Below, one piece after another: positions 1-9,500 of a DNA stretch of 41,925 nucleotides. Every line of letters begins with the position of its first letter. Within the stretch, counting starts at the first letter, position 1. A program made the position numbers and the translations under genes. The notes under the pieces were generated by a model. The model did no database searches. It was not told the origin of the DNA and saw only the letters and a list, made by a program, of their open reading frames with translations. The DNA comes from Acidobacteria bacterium bin61 (GTDB lineage Bacteria; Acidobacteriota; Vicinamibacteria; Marinacidobacterales; Marinacidobacteraceae), in assembly GCA_002238705.1 (NCBI GenBank), contig MPMW01000009.1, positions 1-41,925 of the forward strand, in the 5' to 3' direction.

Positions 1-617
1 CCGCCGCTCGCCCAGGGAAGGCCGGCCACCCGAGCCGCCGCTTCGGGGTCCGCGCCGGCCGCCCCGGCGATCTCGACCGCGCGGAGGCCTCGGTCGAGCC
101 GCGAGCCGCTGACGGCTTCCAGTTCCCCGCGCGCCCATTGCTGGGCGGCGACCGCGACGAGCGCGAACAGCGCGGCGCAGAGGAGCGCGGGCGCGGCGGG
201 ATACCGGGTTGGCGGCGGAGACCGGCGCCGCCCAGCGGCCCACGCCGCCATGCACAACACCCCGAGCAGGGCGAGGACGGAAGCGGCCCACGGCCAGCCG
301 CCCTCGGCAGGCGGCTCGACCGCAATCCACGCGGCCGGCTGAAGCGCACCGGCCCGGTAGGCATAGGCGCCGGGCGCGGACCCTCCCGCTGCCGGCGCCA
401 CGATGCGGGCGCGGCCGTCGAGCAGCGACACGACGTCCGCATCCGTAACGCCCGATACCTCGTAGAGCGCGGCTGCCGCGCGGGCCACCTCTCCGGTCGC
501 GTGCTCCCGGGCCCCGCTCACTGCCCCCGCGGCCACCACCAGGATCAACGCGGCCGCCGCCGCGGCCGCACCGGCGGCCCCGAGGGCGATCGTTCTCGCC
601 GCACCCGCGCCGCTCAC
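1..617 (-). CDS. Membrane protein, probable sugar ABC transporter permease (partial, cut by window edge)
   Basis: The reading frame starts with a GTG that overlaps the TGA of the binding-protein gene (GTGA) and stays open to the window edge, so only about 205 N-terminal residues are seen. It has a first hydrophobic segment at about residues 8-32, rich in Ala. A roughly 60-residue hydrophilic stretch follows, then two more hydrophobic segments at about 105-125 and 137-155, and a second hydrophilic stretch running off the edge. The position directly after a MalK-type ATPase and a solute-binding lipoprotein makes a permease the best inference. No EAA loop or other permease signature lies in the visible part, and the large soluble segments between membrane spans are unusual, so a sensor-like membrane protein is the alternative. 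Confidence 0.55.
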   Translation of the reverse strand, partial: MSGAGAARTIALGAAGAAAAAAALILVVAAGAVSGAREHATGEVARAAAALYEVSGVTDADVVSLLDGRARIVAPAAGGSAPGAYAYRAGALQPAAWIAVEPPAEGGWPWAASVLALLGVLCMAAWAAGRRRSPPPTRYPAAPALLCAALFALVAVAAQQWARGELEAVSGSRLDRGLRAVEIAGAAGADPEAAARVAGLPWASG

Positions 618-1906
618 CGCGCCAGGACCTCGTCCACCCGGCGCGCCACGTCCGCCGCGCTGACCTCGAGGGGCTCGCCCGACAACAGCCTCCGGTCCAT
701 GATTTCCACCGCCAGCAGCTCGACCCGGGAGAAATCGCGCACGGTCGCGCCCCAGGTCATCCGGGCCCGTTCCGCCAGGGTGACGAATGCATCCTCCACC
801 CCCGTGGGGTCGGCGGCGGCGATCTCGGCGGCGACGTCAACCCGCGTCGGGATCGCCAGACCGGAACGCGCCCGGATCCGCTGCGCCTCCGGCGAAGCCA
901 GGAAACCGGCCAGGTCGATCGCCTGGCGGAGATTCGCCGCGTTCGGAGGCACCGCCCACCCGGAGGCATAGAGGACGCTCGTCGCGCCCGGCTGCGACGG
1001 ATGGTGCGGAATGGGCAGGATCGCGAGGTCGAGCGCGCCGGCGCGCACCAGGTCGCGGAAGACGGGGAGCGTCCAGTGCCCGGACAGCAGAAACGCCTGT
1101 CCGCCGGAAGCGAACCGGGCCTCCCGCGCCGGGTCCGCCGCCTGCACGAACTGGGCGCCCGGCGTCAGGCCCTCCTCGGCCAGCCCGGTGAGGAAGGCGT
1201 ACGCGGAGAGCGCCGCCGGGCCGTCGAGGTAACCCGTGGCGCGGTTCCCGCCGGGCGCGAGGATGTCCCCGCCCGCCGACCAGACGAACGGCACCCACTG
1301 GAAGAGGTTGCGCGGGAAATCGAACCCGTAGACGTCCGGCCTCCCGTCGCCGTCCCGGTCGGTGGTGGCGGACCGGGCCGCGCGGCGGAAGTCCTCCCAG
1401 GTCCAGCCGCTCGCCAGTACGTCGGCTCCCGCGCCGCCCAGCACCGCGCGGTTCGCGTAGATGACCATCGGGGTGAAGTCCTTGGGCAGCGCGAACAGGG
1501 CCCGCCCGCGCCGAAACGCTTCCAGCACCTGCGGGAAGACCTGGTCCGCGTGAAAGTCCAGCGCCGCCTGATACGGCGCCAGGTCAACCGCCAGCCCCCG
1601 GTCCACGAAGGTGGGGATGTCGGGCGAGTCGAGGAGGTACACGTCGGGGGGGTGACCCGCCGCGATGGAGGTGAGGAGACGCTCCTCATATCCGTTCGGC
1701 GCGGACTCGAGGAGGACCCGCGTCCCCCGGCGCCGGGCCTCGTAACGCTCGGCGACCTGCTGCTCGATCTCGAGTTCGTGTCCACCTGCCCAGAGGGCGA
1801 CCCGAAGGGTGGTGACGTCGGGCGAGACGCCGGAACCTGCCGGGGAGCAGCCGGCGGCGAGCCAGATGGCGGCCGGGAGGAGGATCCCGCGAATACCGGG
1901 GCTCAT
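614..1906 (-). CDS. Extracellular sugar-binding lipoprotein of an ABC transporter
   Basis: Family 1-type solute-binding protein of about 430 residues that would capture a sugar or oligosaccharide outside the cytoplasmic membrane and hand it to the permease. The N-terminus is a lipoprotein signal with lipobox LAAGC (Cys20). The mature part has the usual features: VTTLRVALWAGGHE at the start, a PPDVYLLDSPDIPTFVDRG segment, a WTWEDFRRAAR helix and a C-terminal domain with GWAVPPNA and an IDLAGFLASPEAQ segment. The ATG was chosen because it overlaps the TGA of the ATPase gene as ATGA and gives a complete lipoprotein signal. Longer starts inside the ATPase gene only add low-complexity sequence. 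The substrate cannot be told from sequence, but the neighbouring glycosidase suggests a glycoside. Confidence 0.9.
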   Translation of the reverse strand: MSPGIRGILLPAAIWLAAGCSPAGSGVSPDVTTLRVALWAGGHELEIEQQVAERYEARRRGTRVLLESAPNGYEERLLTSIAAGHPPDVYLLDSPDIPTFVDRGLAVDLAPYQAALDFHADQVFPQVLEAFRRGRALFALPKDFTPMVIYANRAVLGGAGADVLASGWTWEDFRRAARSATTDRDGDGRPDVYGFDFPRNLFQWVPFVWSAGGDILAPGGNRATGYLDGPAALSAYAFLTGLAEEGLTPGAQFVQAADPAREARFASGGQAFLLSGHWTLPVFRDLVRAGALDLAILPIPHHPSQPGATSVLYASGWAVPPNAANLRQAIDLAGFLASPEAQRIRARSGLAIPTRVDVAAEIAAADPTGVEDAFVTLAERARMTWGATVRDFSRVELLAVEIMDRRLLSGEPLEVSAADVARRVDEVLAR

Positions 1907-3036
1907 GGCTGCGTTGCCCCACCCGGGCGGGGCGCCGCCCCGATCCGGCCGCCCTCCGGGCCGAAGAGATGCGTGCGCTGCCACGCGACGGAGACGTCCA
2001 CCCGGTCCCCCGCCGCCACCGGCAGCGCGGGGGCCGCCCGCGCCACCCACGCCGCATCGCCCGGCCCGTCGAGGTGGACCCGCTGCTCGCTGCCGAGCGA
2101 CTCGACGCGCAGGACGGTGGCGGTGAACTCGGGGGGCGGGCGGGGACCGCCGCGCCGGTCCGCGGAGCCGTCCGGGGCGACGACCGCGACCGAGAGGTCC
2201 TCGGGACGGACACCCAGCGTGGCCTCGCGGTGGGGGAAGGGTTCCGGGAAGACGAACGGACCGCCCGCGAGGCGGCCTTCCCGGTCGCGAACGAGGTGGA
2301 GGCGGTTGATGGGAGGCGATCCCACGAAGCCGGCGACGAAGAGGTTGGCGGGCTTTTGGTAGACCTCGTGCGGCGTCCCCACCTGCTGCAAGCGGCCACG
2401 GTCCATCACCGCGACCCGCTGCCCGAGGGAGAGCGCCTCGACCTGGTCGTGAGTGACGAAGATCATGGTCGTGCCGAGGCGACGGTGGAGGGTGGCGATC
2501 TCGTCCCGGGTCTTGAGCCGGAGCGCGGCGTCCAGGTTCGACAGCGGTTCGTCAAAGAGAAAGACGCCGGGATCGCGCACCATCGCCCGCCCCAGCGCCA
2601 CGCGCTGCTGTTGTCCTCCCGAGAGCTGGCCGGGACGCCGTGACAGGAGCCCCGCGAGCCCCAGCACGCCGGCCACCTCGCTCACGCGTCCCTCGGCCTC
2701 GGGGCCACGCGCGCCCCGCACCCGCAGCCCGAATCCGAGATTCTCGGCGACGGTCATGTGCGGGTAGAGGGCGTAGCTCTGAAACACCATCGCCACATCG
2801 CGACCGCCCGGCGCGATCTCGTCCACGCACCGGTCCCCAATCCACACCTCCCCCGCGTCCCGCTCTTCCAGACCGGCGATAAGGCGCAGCAGCGTGCTCT
2901 TGCCGCACCCTGACGGCCCCACCAGCACCATGAGTTCGCCGGGACGGATCTCGAGATCGACATTCGCCACGGCCGTCACGTCCCCGAACCGCTTGTGGAC
3001 GCCTTTCAGCACCACCCCCCGCGGCTCACGCATCAT
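1903..3036 (-). CDS. MalK/UgpC-type ABC transporter ATPase
   Basis: Cytoplasmic ATPase of a carbohydrate importer, about 377 residues, the usual length for the CUT1 family. Motifs appear in order: Walker A GPSGCGKST, Q-loop VFQSYALYPHMTVAENL, signature LSGGQQQRVALGRAM, Walker B VFLFDEPLSNLD and switch histidine in THDQVEAL. A C-terminal TOBE-type regulatory domain follows, including LGVRPEDL. Two ATG codons stand in tandem at the start. The first overlaps the TGA of the upstream glycosidase gene (ATGATGA region), so translation is probably coupled. MalK proteins commonly serve several permeases. Here the binding protein and a membrane protein follow immediately with 4-bp overlaps, so a dedicated transporter is most likely. 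Confidence 0.93.
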   Translation of the reverse strand: MMREPRGVVLKGVHKRFGDVTAVANVDLEIRPGELMVLVGPSGCGKSTLLRLIAGLEERDAGEVWIGDRCVDEIAPGGRDVAMVFQSYALYPHMTVAENLGFGLRVRGARGPEAEGRVSEVAGVLGLAGLLSRRPGQLSGGQQQRVALGRAMVRDPGVFLFDEPLSNLDAALRLKTRDEIATLHRRLGTTMIFVTHDQVEALSLGQRVAVMDRGRLQQVGTPHEVYQKPANLFVAGFVGSPPINRLHLVRDREGRLAGGPFVFPEPFPHREATLGVRPEDLSVAVVAPDGSADRRGGPRPPPEFTATVLRVESLGSEQRVHLDGPGDAAWVARAAPALPVAAGDRVDVSVAWQRTHLFGPEGGRIGAAPRPGGATQP

Positions 3037-5483
3037 CGCCGGCGGCCCTCCCTCCCTTCGTCGAGCGTCTCCCACCCCACTCTCAGCGGCCGCTCCCGAG
3101 TCCCCTCGTGCCGCGCTCCATCGACCGCCAGGCAGGCCCGCGTGTCGTCGAGCTCGACCGCGATGCTGCGCCCGCGGACGCGGACCGGTCCCAGCCGCAG
3201 CCGGGGCACGCCGTGCGGCAGTGGCCACACCTCCACGCCCTCCTCGTCGAGGTGAAGCCCGGCCATCCCCCGGGCGAGCAGGTCCACCACCCACGAATGC
3301 TGGTAGTCGTCGATACCACGGAAGTGGCAGGCGCGGCCGGTGTAGGGGTTGTAGTGCTCGAAGCAGTTGGGGCGGCGCGGATCCCCGTCGGTGAACATCA
3401 GGTGCACGAAGCGGATGAGCCGGTTGGCGGCCAGCTCCCCCGCCCGCCGGTTCCCCTGCCGCCAGCAGCGGAGCAGCCCTTCGATCACGTGGCTGGTCGT
3501 CATCGGCCACACGCGGCCGTTCCACGGGCAGTTGCGCCGTTTCCCCCGCCAGATCCCCTCGGCGGAGAAACGGGGGTCGTCAACGCTGGACGAGGGGACG
3601 GGAAAGGGGGTGCCGAAGGTCCGCGGGTTCTCGAGGTGGTCCATCAGGGCGTCGAGGCGGAGAGCGTCCACGCGGCCCGTCAGCATCGGGTAGAAACCCA
3701 CCGCGGCCTTGACGCCGGTGCGTTCGAAGGTGCGTCCATCCACGTCGGTGAAGAAGCGCGCCTCCGGGCACCACATGCGCTCCATGATCGCGCTTCTGCA
3801 ACGCGTCTCCAGTGCGCGCCAGCCGGATGCGTCGCCCGGCCGCCCGACCCGCCCGGCGAGCATGGCGAGCGCGCGGAAGAGCTGATGGGCATAGACCGTC
3901 ACATCGATGCCCTTGAGGCGCAGGCGCGGCTGCCATCCGCGCACGTCCGCCTCCGGGTCCACCGCCATGTACCGCGACATGTATTCCTGCCCGGTCTCAA
4001 AGTGGTTCACGACGGTGAACATGCCCGAGCCCTCAGGGTCGCGCGAACGGTTCAGCCAGCGGGCGTAGCGCGACAGGCCGTGGTAGCAGCGGGTCAGGGC
4101 CGCCGGATCGGGGTGCATCGCGTGCACCGCGAGAAGCGCGTCGCCCCAGTTCGCGTGGTAGAAGTCGGTGCCTTCGAGGTGGTTCGCGTAGAGCCGCCCG
4201 TGCAACGACCCGTCCTCCTTTTGGTTGTCGAGGAAGTTGAGGAGCGATCCCCACGCTTCGCGCCCGCCCGCGCGCCAGCGCATCTCCATCATGTGGCACT
4301 GCGCGCTGTAGGTGATCGGGACGTGGAAGTACCCGATCCCCTCGGCGATGCAGGGATGGCGCACGTTGCCCGACCGACGCTCGATGCGGTTCAGCCCCAG
4401 GCCGTGGATGCGGTAGTCGAAGGTGCGCTCCAGGCGGGGGTCGGCGCAACGGAAGACCGGGAAGCCGGCGAAGAAGGACTCCCAGGTGAGGCTGCCGGCC
4501 GGAGCGGCCGTCTCCCGGCTGGTTGACCCGGACAGCCGCGGAGCGAGACGCATGCGGAGCGAGAGGGGCCCCTGGTCGGGGGTGGGAACCGGAAACGCCA
4601 CCGCCGTCCAGATCCAGCCGTTCCGGCCGGCAGCCCGCGGTTCCGGGATGTCGCCCGCGTCGTCGAGATCCGAGGTTGCCCCTTCCGCGAACGGAGACGC
4701 CGCCCAATCGGGGTGCGCGCCACCCTCCGAGGGAAGAGTCCGGCGCCATGCGGGGGCGCCGGACCCGCAGAGCTCCATCTCGACCGACAGCTCCTGGCCG
4801 GCCCGGTCGGCGAGGCGCCGAACCCACCGCACTCCCCCCGAGGAGGGCTGCATCCCGGACACCGACGCCGCCGGCTGGCCGGTGAAGGCGACCAGGAAGC
4901 CCGCGGCCGCTCCGGGCGGCAGGGCCCAGGCGCTCTCGAGGATGCCGCCGGGGAGGACCTGCCGCGTCTCGACCACCGGCGCGCCCTCCCCGGTCCTCCA
5001 CCCGGCGACCAGCGTTCCCGGACGCCAGCGGACTCCGGCCGTTCCCGCTGTATCCCCGCCCGGCGCAGTGGCGGGCTCAGCCTCGCCGCCCGAGGCGCCA
5101 GCATGGCTCCACGACAGCGGAATCTCCACGCCCGCTCCGTCCAGCAGGGCCACCGAAAAGCACGGTCCCACCTCGTACTGCAGCAGATGGGCCGCATCCC
5201 AGAAACCGGGCCGGTGCAGCCAGCGAGGAAACGGCGGAGCCCAGATCACCCCATCGAGTCCCCCCAAGCACCACTTGTCGGGCCGGGCGAGGACTTCGAT
5301 GCGGCTCAAATGCTGTTCAGGGGGAAACAATGATACGGCGAACCAGGATCCGGAACGCCGGGGGTCCGGCCGGTTCTCCGGCGGGAACCGGCCGGCGAAG
5401 CGTTCTTTGAACTCGACAGCAAAGTCGTCCGCTGGCCAGGAAGCGCTGCTGATGTCGGTGGTGCCGGGTGCGCTCCGGATCAG
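3033..5483 (-). CDS. GH63-like (MGH1-like) glycoside hydrolase, start codon uncertain
   Basis: Large cytoplasmic glycosidase-like protein of about 816 residues. The N-terminal half is probably a beta-rich domain and the C-terminal half an (alpha/alpha)6 domain. Features fitting GH63 and mannosylglycerate-hydrolase-like enzymes are LLNFLDNQKEDGSLHGRLY, the tract CPWNGRVWPMTTSHVIEGLL and FEHYNPYTGRACHF, followed by a DDYQHSWVVDLL segment. Candidate catalytic acids are Asp424 in the KEDG motif and Glu709 in FEHYNP (numbered from the CTG). No signal peptide is visible. The coding frame begins around the epimerase stop but has no ATG or GTG there. Options are a CTG overlapping that TGA (used here) or TTG at 5330 or 5309. 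The frame also stays open further upstream inside the epimerase gene, which I treat as chance. Substrate unknown; the downstream ABC importer suggests it processes an imported glycoside. Confidence 0.8.
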   Translation of the reverse strand: MIRSAPGTTDISSASWPADDFAVEFKERFAGRFPPENRPDPRRSGSWFAVSLFPPEQHLSRIEVLARPDKWCLGGLDGVIWAPPFPRWLHRPGFWDAAHLLQYEVGPCFSVALLDGAGVEIPLSWSHAGASGGEAEPATAPGGDTAGTAGVRWRPGTLVAGWRTGEGAPVVETRQVLPGGILESAWALPPGAAAGFLVAFTGQPAASVSGMQPSSGGVRWVRRLADRAGQELSVEMELCGSGAPAWRRTLPSEGGAHPDWAASPFAEGATSDLDDAGDIPEPRAAGRNGWIWTAVAFPVPTPDQGPLSLRMRLAPRLSGSTSRETAAPAGSLTWESFFAGFPVFRCADPRLERTFDYRIHGLGLNRIERRSGNVRHPCIAEGIGYFHVPITYSAQCHMMEMRWRAGGREAWGSLLNFLDNQKEDGSLHGRLYANHLEGTDFYHANWGDALLAVHAMHPDPAALTRCYHGLSRYARWLNRSRDPEGSGMFTVVNHFETGQEYMSRYMAVDPEADVRGWQPRLRLKGIDVTVYAHQLFRALAMLAGRVGRPGDASGWRALETRCRSAIMERMWCPEARFFTDVDGRTFERTGVKAAVGFYPMLTGRVDALRLDALMDHLENPRTFGTPFPVPSSSVDDPRFSAEGIWRGKRRNCPWNGRVWPMTTSHVIEGLLRCWRQGNRRAGELAANRLIRFVHLMFTDGDPRRPNCFEHYNPYTGRACHFRGIDDYQHSWVVDLLARGMAGLHLDEEGVEVWPLPHGVPRLRLGPVRVRGRSIAVELDDTRACLAVDGARHEGTRERPLRVGWETLDEGREGRRR

Positions 5484-6481
5484 GAGAGCCCCTCGCGACC
5501 CCGAAGCCAGTTGACGGTCTCCAGCAGGGTGATCCGGCCGTCGCGCGGGTCGTGGCCCAATTCCCGGATCGCCTTTTCCGAACTGAAGTACCAATGGCAG
5601 GCGGCCATCTCCCGGCTGATGCGATCCACCGCCGGTTCGCGCCCGATCTGGCGGGCGACCTCCTCGGTGAGCAGCGCTCCCGCCGTGTAGAGGCCGCGCG
5701 GCAGCCGCAGCCGCGGGGCGGGTGAGCCGGACACCTCCCCGAGGCGTGCAAAGAAGTCCGCAAAGCTCCAGTTGTGGCCACCCAGCAGGTAACGCTGTCC
5801 GCTCCTCCCCTTCGCCATTGCGGCCAGGGCGCCGGCGGCGGCATCCCGGACGTCCACGAAGTTCAGCCCGCCCGGCGGTATCACGCCGATCTGGCCGGAA
5901 AGGAACTGCAGGACGTCCCCCGTCGAAGACAGTCTTTCGTCTCCGGGGCCGAGGAGCAGCGACGGGTTCACGATCACCACCTCGATTTCGCCGGCGTCGG
6001 CAAGAAGCGCCCGCTCCTGCAGCCATTTGCTCCGGTAGTAAGGCCACCGTCCGATCAGCTCGATGGGCACCGGCGCCGTCTCGTCGCACTCGGGATCGGG
6101 ATCGCGGGAAACCGCGATCGTTCCGCTCGTGGACACGAGGAGGATCCGCTCGGCGCCAGCGCGCCGGGCGGCTTCCGCCAGCGTGCGGGTACCGTCCACG
6201 TGAACCTGCTGGAGACTGGCGGCGGCGTCCGGATCGCGGGAAACCCGTCCGGCAAGATGGAAGACCCGCTGCACTCCGTCAAAGGCAGCATCCAGCCCCG
6301 CTCCGGAAACCACGTCGCCGACGACGACCTCCACGCCTCGGGCCGAGAGCTCGGGCTCGGGCTGGCGGGAAAGAACCCGGACCGGCTCGCTTCCCTCAAG
6401 CAGCAACGGCAACAGATGACTGCCGAGAAAGCCGGTCGCCCCCGTGACCAGCACCGGAGCGGTGGACGAGGGTTCGGTCAC
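5480..6481 (-). CDS. NAD(P)-dependent epimerase/reductase, extended SDR family
   Basis: About 333 residues, close to the usual length of extended short-chain dehydrogenases. It has the N-terminal dinucleotide motif GATGFLG, the FHLAGRVSRD segment, an LLVSTSGT strand and the catalytic YxxxK as YYRSK. The C-terminal part contains NFVDVRDAA and a GGHNWSF substrate-domain segment, resembling HpnA or dihydroflavonol-reductase-like proteins. The start is GTG, 23 bp after the megaenzyme stop. Its position directly after the reductase/ligase/acyltransferase gene matches my memory of an epimerase-like gene at the end of the Myxococcus elb operon, so a role in lipid headgroup or alkyl-chain reduction is possible. 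The substrate is not determinable. The 3' end abuts or overlaps the glycosidase gene. Confidence 0.9.
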   Translation of the reverse strand: MTEPSSTAPVLVTGATGFLGSHLLPLLLEGSEPVRVLSRQPEPELSARGVEVVVGDVVSGAGLDAAFDGVQRVFHLAGRVSRDPDAAASLQQVHVDGTRTLAEAARRAGAERILLVSTSGTIAVSRDPDPECDETAPVPIELIGRWPYYRSKWLQERALLADAGEIEVVIVNPSLLLGPGDERLSSTGDVLQFLSGQIGVIPPGGLNFVDVRDAAAGALAAMAKGRSGQRYLLGGHNWSFADFFARLGEVSGSPAPRLRLPRGLYTAGALLTEEVARQIGREPAVDRISREMAACHWYFSSEKAIRELGHDPRDGRITLLETVNWLRGREGLS

Positions 6482-6504
6482 CGGTTGTCAGGATCGGGCA
6501 TTTC

Positions 6505-9500
6505 TCAGCCGACCGGTGTCGGTTCCGCAGTCCGGTCCCTCGCGGGAGACGCGGCGACGGGAGGGGTTTCGGTGGCGCCCCGAGCGGATTCTTCCACGAT
6601 GCGCGCGGCCTCCTCGTCGATCCGTATCGGTTCCTGACGTCCCAGGCGCTCGACGACGGACTGGACGAACGCGGTGGCGCGGCCTTCGGCAACCGCCGTT
6701 CGCACCCCTTCCCCGGCGAAGCGAAGCAGGAAGTCATGGGAGAGGAACGGCCCGATCCGCGCCGCGATCGTCCGCGAACGGAGCCCGACGGCGCCCGGGG
6801 GAAACGCCCCCCAGGTGTCGAGGTGGATGGGCAACACGCCAACCCGGCAGCGGTACGCCAGATGCGCAAAGCCGCGCCGGAACTCCTGGATCTGGCCGCT
6901 CCGGGACCTCGTACCTTCGGGAAACACCAGCACGCTGTAGCCCTGCTTCAGATACCCGGCGGCCCGATCGAGCGACTCGCGCAAGGATCCCCGGCGTTCC
7001 ATCGGGACGAGATTCGTGAAGTTCCCGAAGAAAGTGCGCTTCACCCGGTTGTCGAAGAAGTAGTCCGCGGCCGCCAGGGCCACCAGGTTCGATCCCGCGT
7101 CCCCGAGGGCCATCTTGACGAGCCCCATATCGAGATGGGAGCCGTGGTTCGCCACCACCAGGTAGTTGGTGTGGTTCGGGACATGCGCCCGGCCCGTGAA
7201 GGTGGGCTCCAACACCTGGTGGTAGAACCAGTGCTGGACCTCGGTCAGGGCCGCCCGGCCGGCCCTGGCTACGGCGGGCGGAATCTCGATCTCGTCCTCC
7301 TCTCGTTTCTTTCGGGATTCGCCACGCCGGCGGGGCTGGCCCCTGGCGCCCGCCTGCGGCGTCCGGATGGCGAGCACCAGCTCCTCGATGGTGTTCATGT
7401 TGGCAAGCGCTTCGGGAGCCGCCGACTCGCCGAACTCGTTCTCGAGCACGGCCGCCAGTTCGTTGTACATGAGGCTGTCGAAGCCCAGTTCGGCGAAGGA
7501 AGACGATGTGCGGATCCCGGAAACCGGGCGCTCGCAAATGGATGCGATGAGCTCGAGAATTCGGTTTCCGGAGAAGGCCTCCTCGCCCGACTCAGCGGCC
7601 GCTTCGCGGCGCCGGTCGCGCAGCCAGCGCACGAGTTGGGCCCGCTTCACCTTGCGGGTCGCGGTTCGGGGAAGCGCCTCGTCCGAGAATTCGACGGTCT
7701 TGACCCGCTTGTGGAGCGGCAGCCGGGACGAGACGGAGCGGAAGTGGCTCTCGACGCGCTGCCTGCCTTCCGGCGTCTTCTCCTTCGGGACGACGACCGC
7801 CGCCACCTGCTCGGCCATCCCGTCGGGCAGCCCCACCACCGCGAGTTCGGCAATCAGGTCCGCCGAGGCATAGATCTCTTCCACTTCGTCCGGATAGATG
7901 TTCTTGCCGCCGCTGTCGACGATCACGTCCTTGCGGCGGCCGACCAGGAAGAGGTGTCCGTCCTTGTCGAGGCGTCCCAGGTCGCCCGTATAGAGCCAAC
8001 CGCCGCGAAGCGCTTCCGCGGTCGCCTCCTCATTTCCGTAGTAGCCGGCCATGATGTTCGGGCCCTTGGCCGCGACCTCGCCGACCCCCGAAGCGTCGGG
8101 GTCCACGATGCGGACTTCGATCCCGGGAAGCGCCTTGCCGGCGCTGCCGATGGGGACCGGGCCGTCAGGTGAGGTGACGGTCAGCACGGGTGCGGCTTCC
8201 GTGAGGCCGTAACCCTGGGCAATGTGGAACCCGAGGCCCCGGAAAGCCTTCCAGGTCGCTTCGGAGAGAGCGGCAGCGCCGCTGATCAGATAACGAATCC
8301 TGCCCCCCAGCGCGGTGTGCACGGGAAGGAAGACCGCGGGGCCGATGTTGACGCCGGTGTCCTCCCGGAGGAGGTGCGCCGCATCGATCAGGGCGGTGGC
8401 AAGGTCCTCGGCCCGCTGCGACCGTTCCGCGAAGGGAGCCAGGATGCGCCGCCGCAGGAGATCCCAGAGGGCCGGCACTCCCACGATGCAGGTGGTGTGT
8501 CCCTTTTGCAGCTCCGTGTTGATCGCGTCGGGGCCAATCTCCTCCAGATAGGCGATCTGGGCGCCCCGGGAGAGCGGAAGCAGGAAGCCGGTGGTGAACT
8601 CGAACGAGTGGTGGAGCGGCAGGATGCTGAGCGCGCCGTCCTTCTCGCCTATGTCGTAGACCGTCAGCAGTTTGGCGACCAGCGTGGTGAAGTTCCGGTG
8701 CGTCAGCATCACCCCCTTGGGCGTACCGGTGGTTCCGGAGGTGAAGAGGATGGAAGCCAGTGCGGTGGGGCTGGTGCGGACGGGTTTCCCGGACTCCGGC
8801 GGTTCCTCCGTTCCTTCGCCAAGGGCAAAGACATCGCGAAAGGGGTGGGCGGCTACGGGTGGTGCGGCGCCGTGATCGCCGGCGAGCCCGCAATAGCGCT
8901 CGAACAGCGAATCGCTCATCAGGACCGCCTTGGCATCCCCGAGGCGGAGAAGCCGGACGATCTCCTCCCGGCGCAGGTCGCGTTCGAGAGGAATGGCGGT
9001 TGCCCCGATCCGCTGGATCGCGAAGTACGCCATGCCCCATTCGGGAGAGTTCTCTCCGATCAGCCCGACGTGGTCGCCCGCGGCAAGTCCGCGGGCGGAG
9101 AGGAATGCGGCCCCTCTGAGAACGCACTCCCGGAGATCGGCGTAGGTGTAGCGCTCCTCCCGGCCACCACGGGTAATCCGCATCGCGACCCGTCCGGCGT
9201 GGTTCTTGGTGCAAGCCTCGAACAGCTCGTTGATCGTCCGGTAGGTGTAGACGCGTTTCTGTGCGCGGCGTTGCCCGCGCTCCTGGTCCTCGAGCGCCGG
9301 GAACACCCACTTCTCGAGACCTGGCAGATGTACGTGGAGCCAGTAGTCGTACCAGTCGATTTCCTCGGGGTTGAAGAAGAGCTTTCCCTCGTTGCCGTCG
9401 AGCCGGGAGAAGAGATCCCGGGAGTTGTCAGCGCGGAAAATGAACTCCTCGCCGGCGATGAACGGCCGGAACGTGTGGTACTGCCGCTCGCCCTGAGTGA

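Noticed and set aside
5484..6089. Upstream continuation of the glycosidase frame inside the epimerase gene
   Set aside because: The translated part is low-complexity and Arg/Pro-rich, unlike the glycosidase family, and would overlap a conserved SDR gene almost completely.
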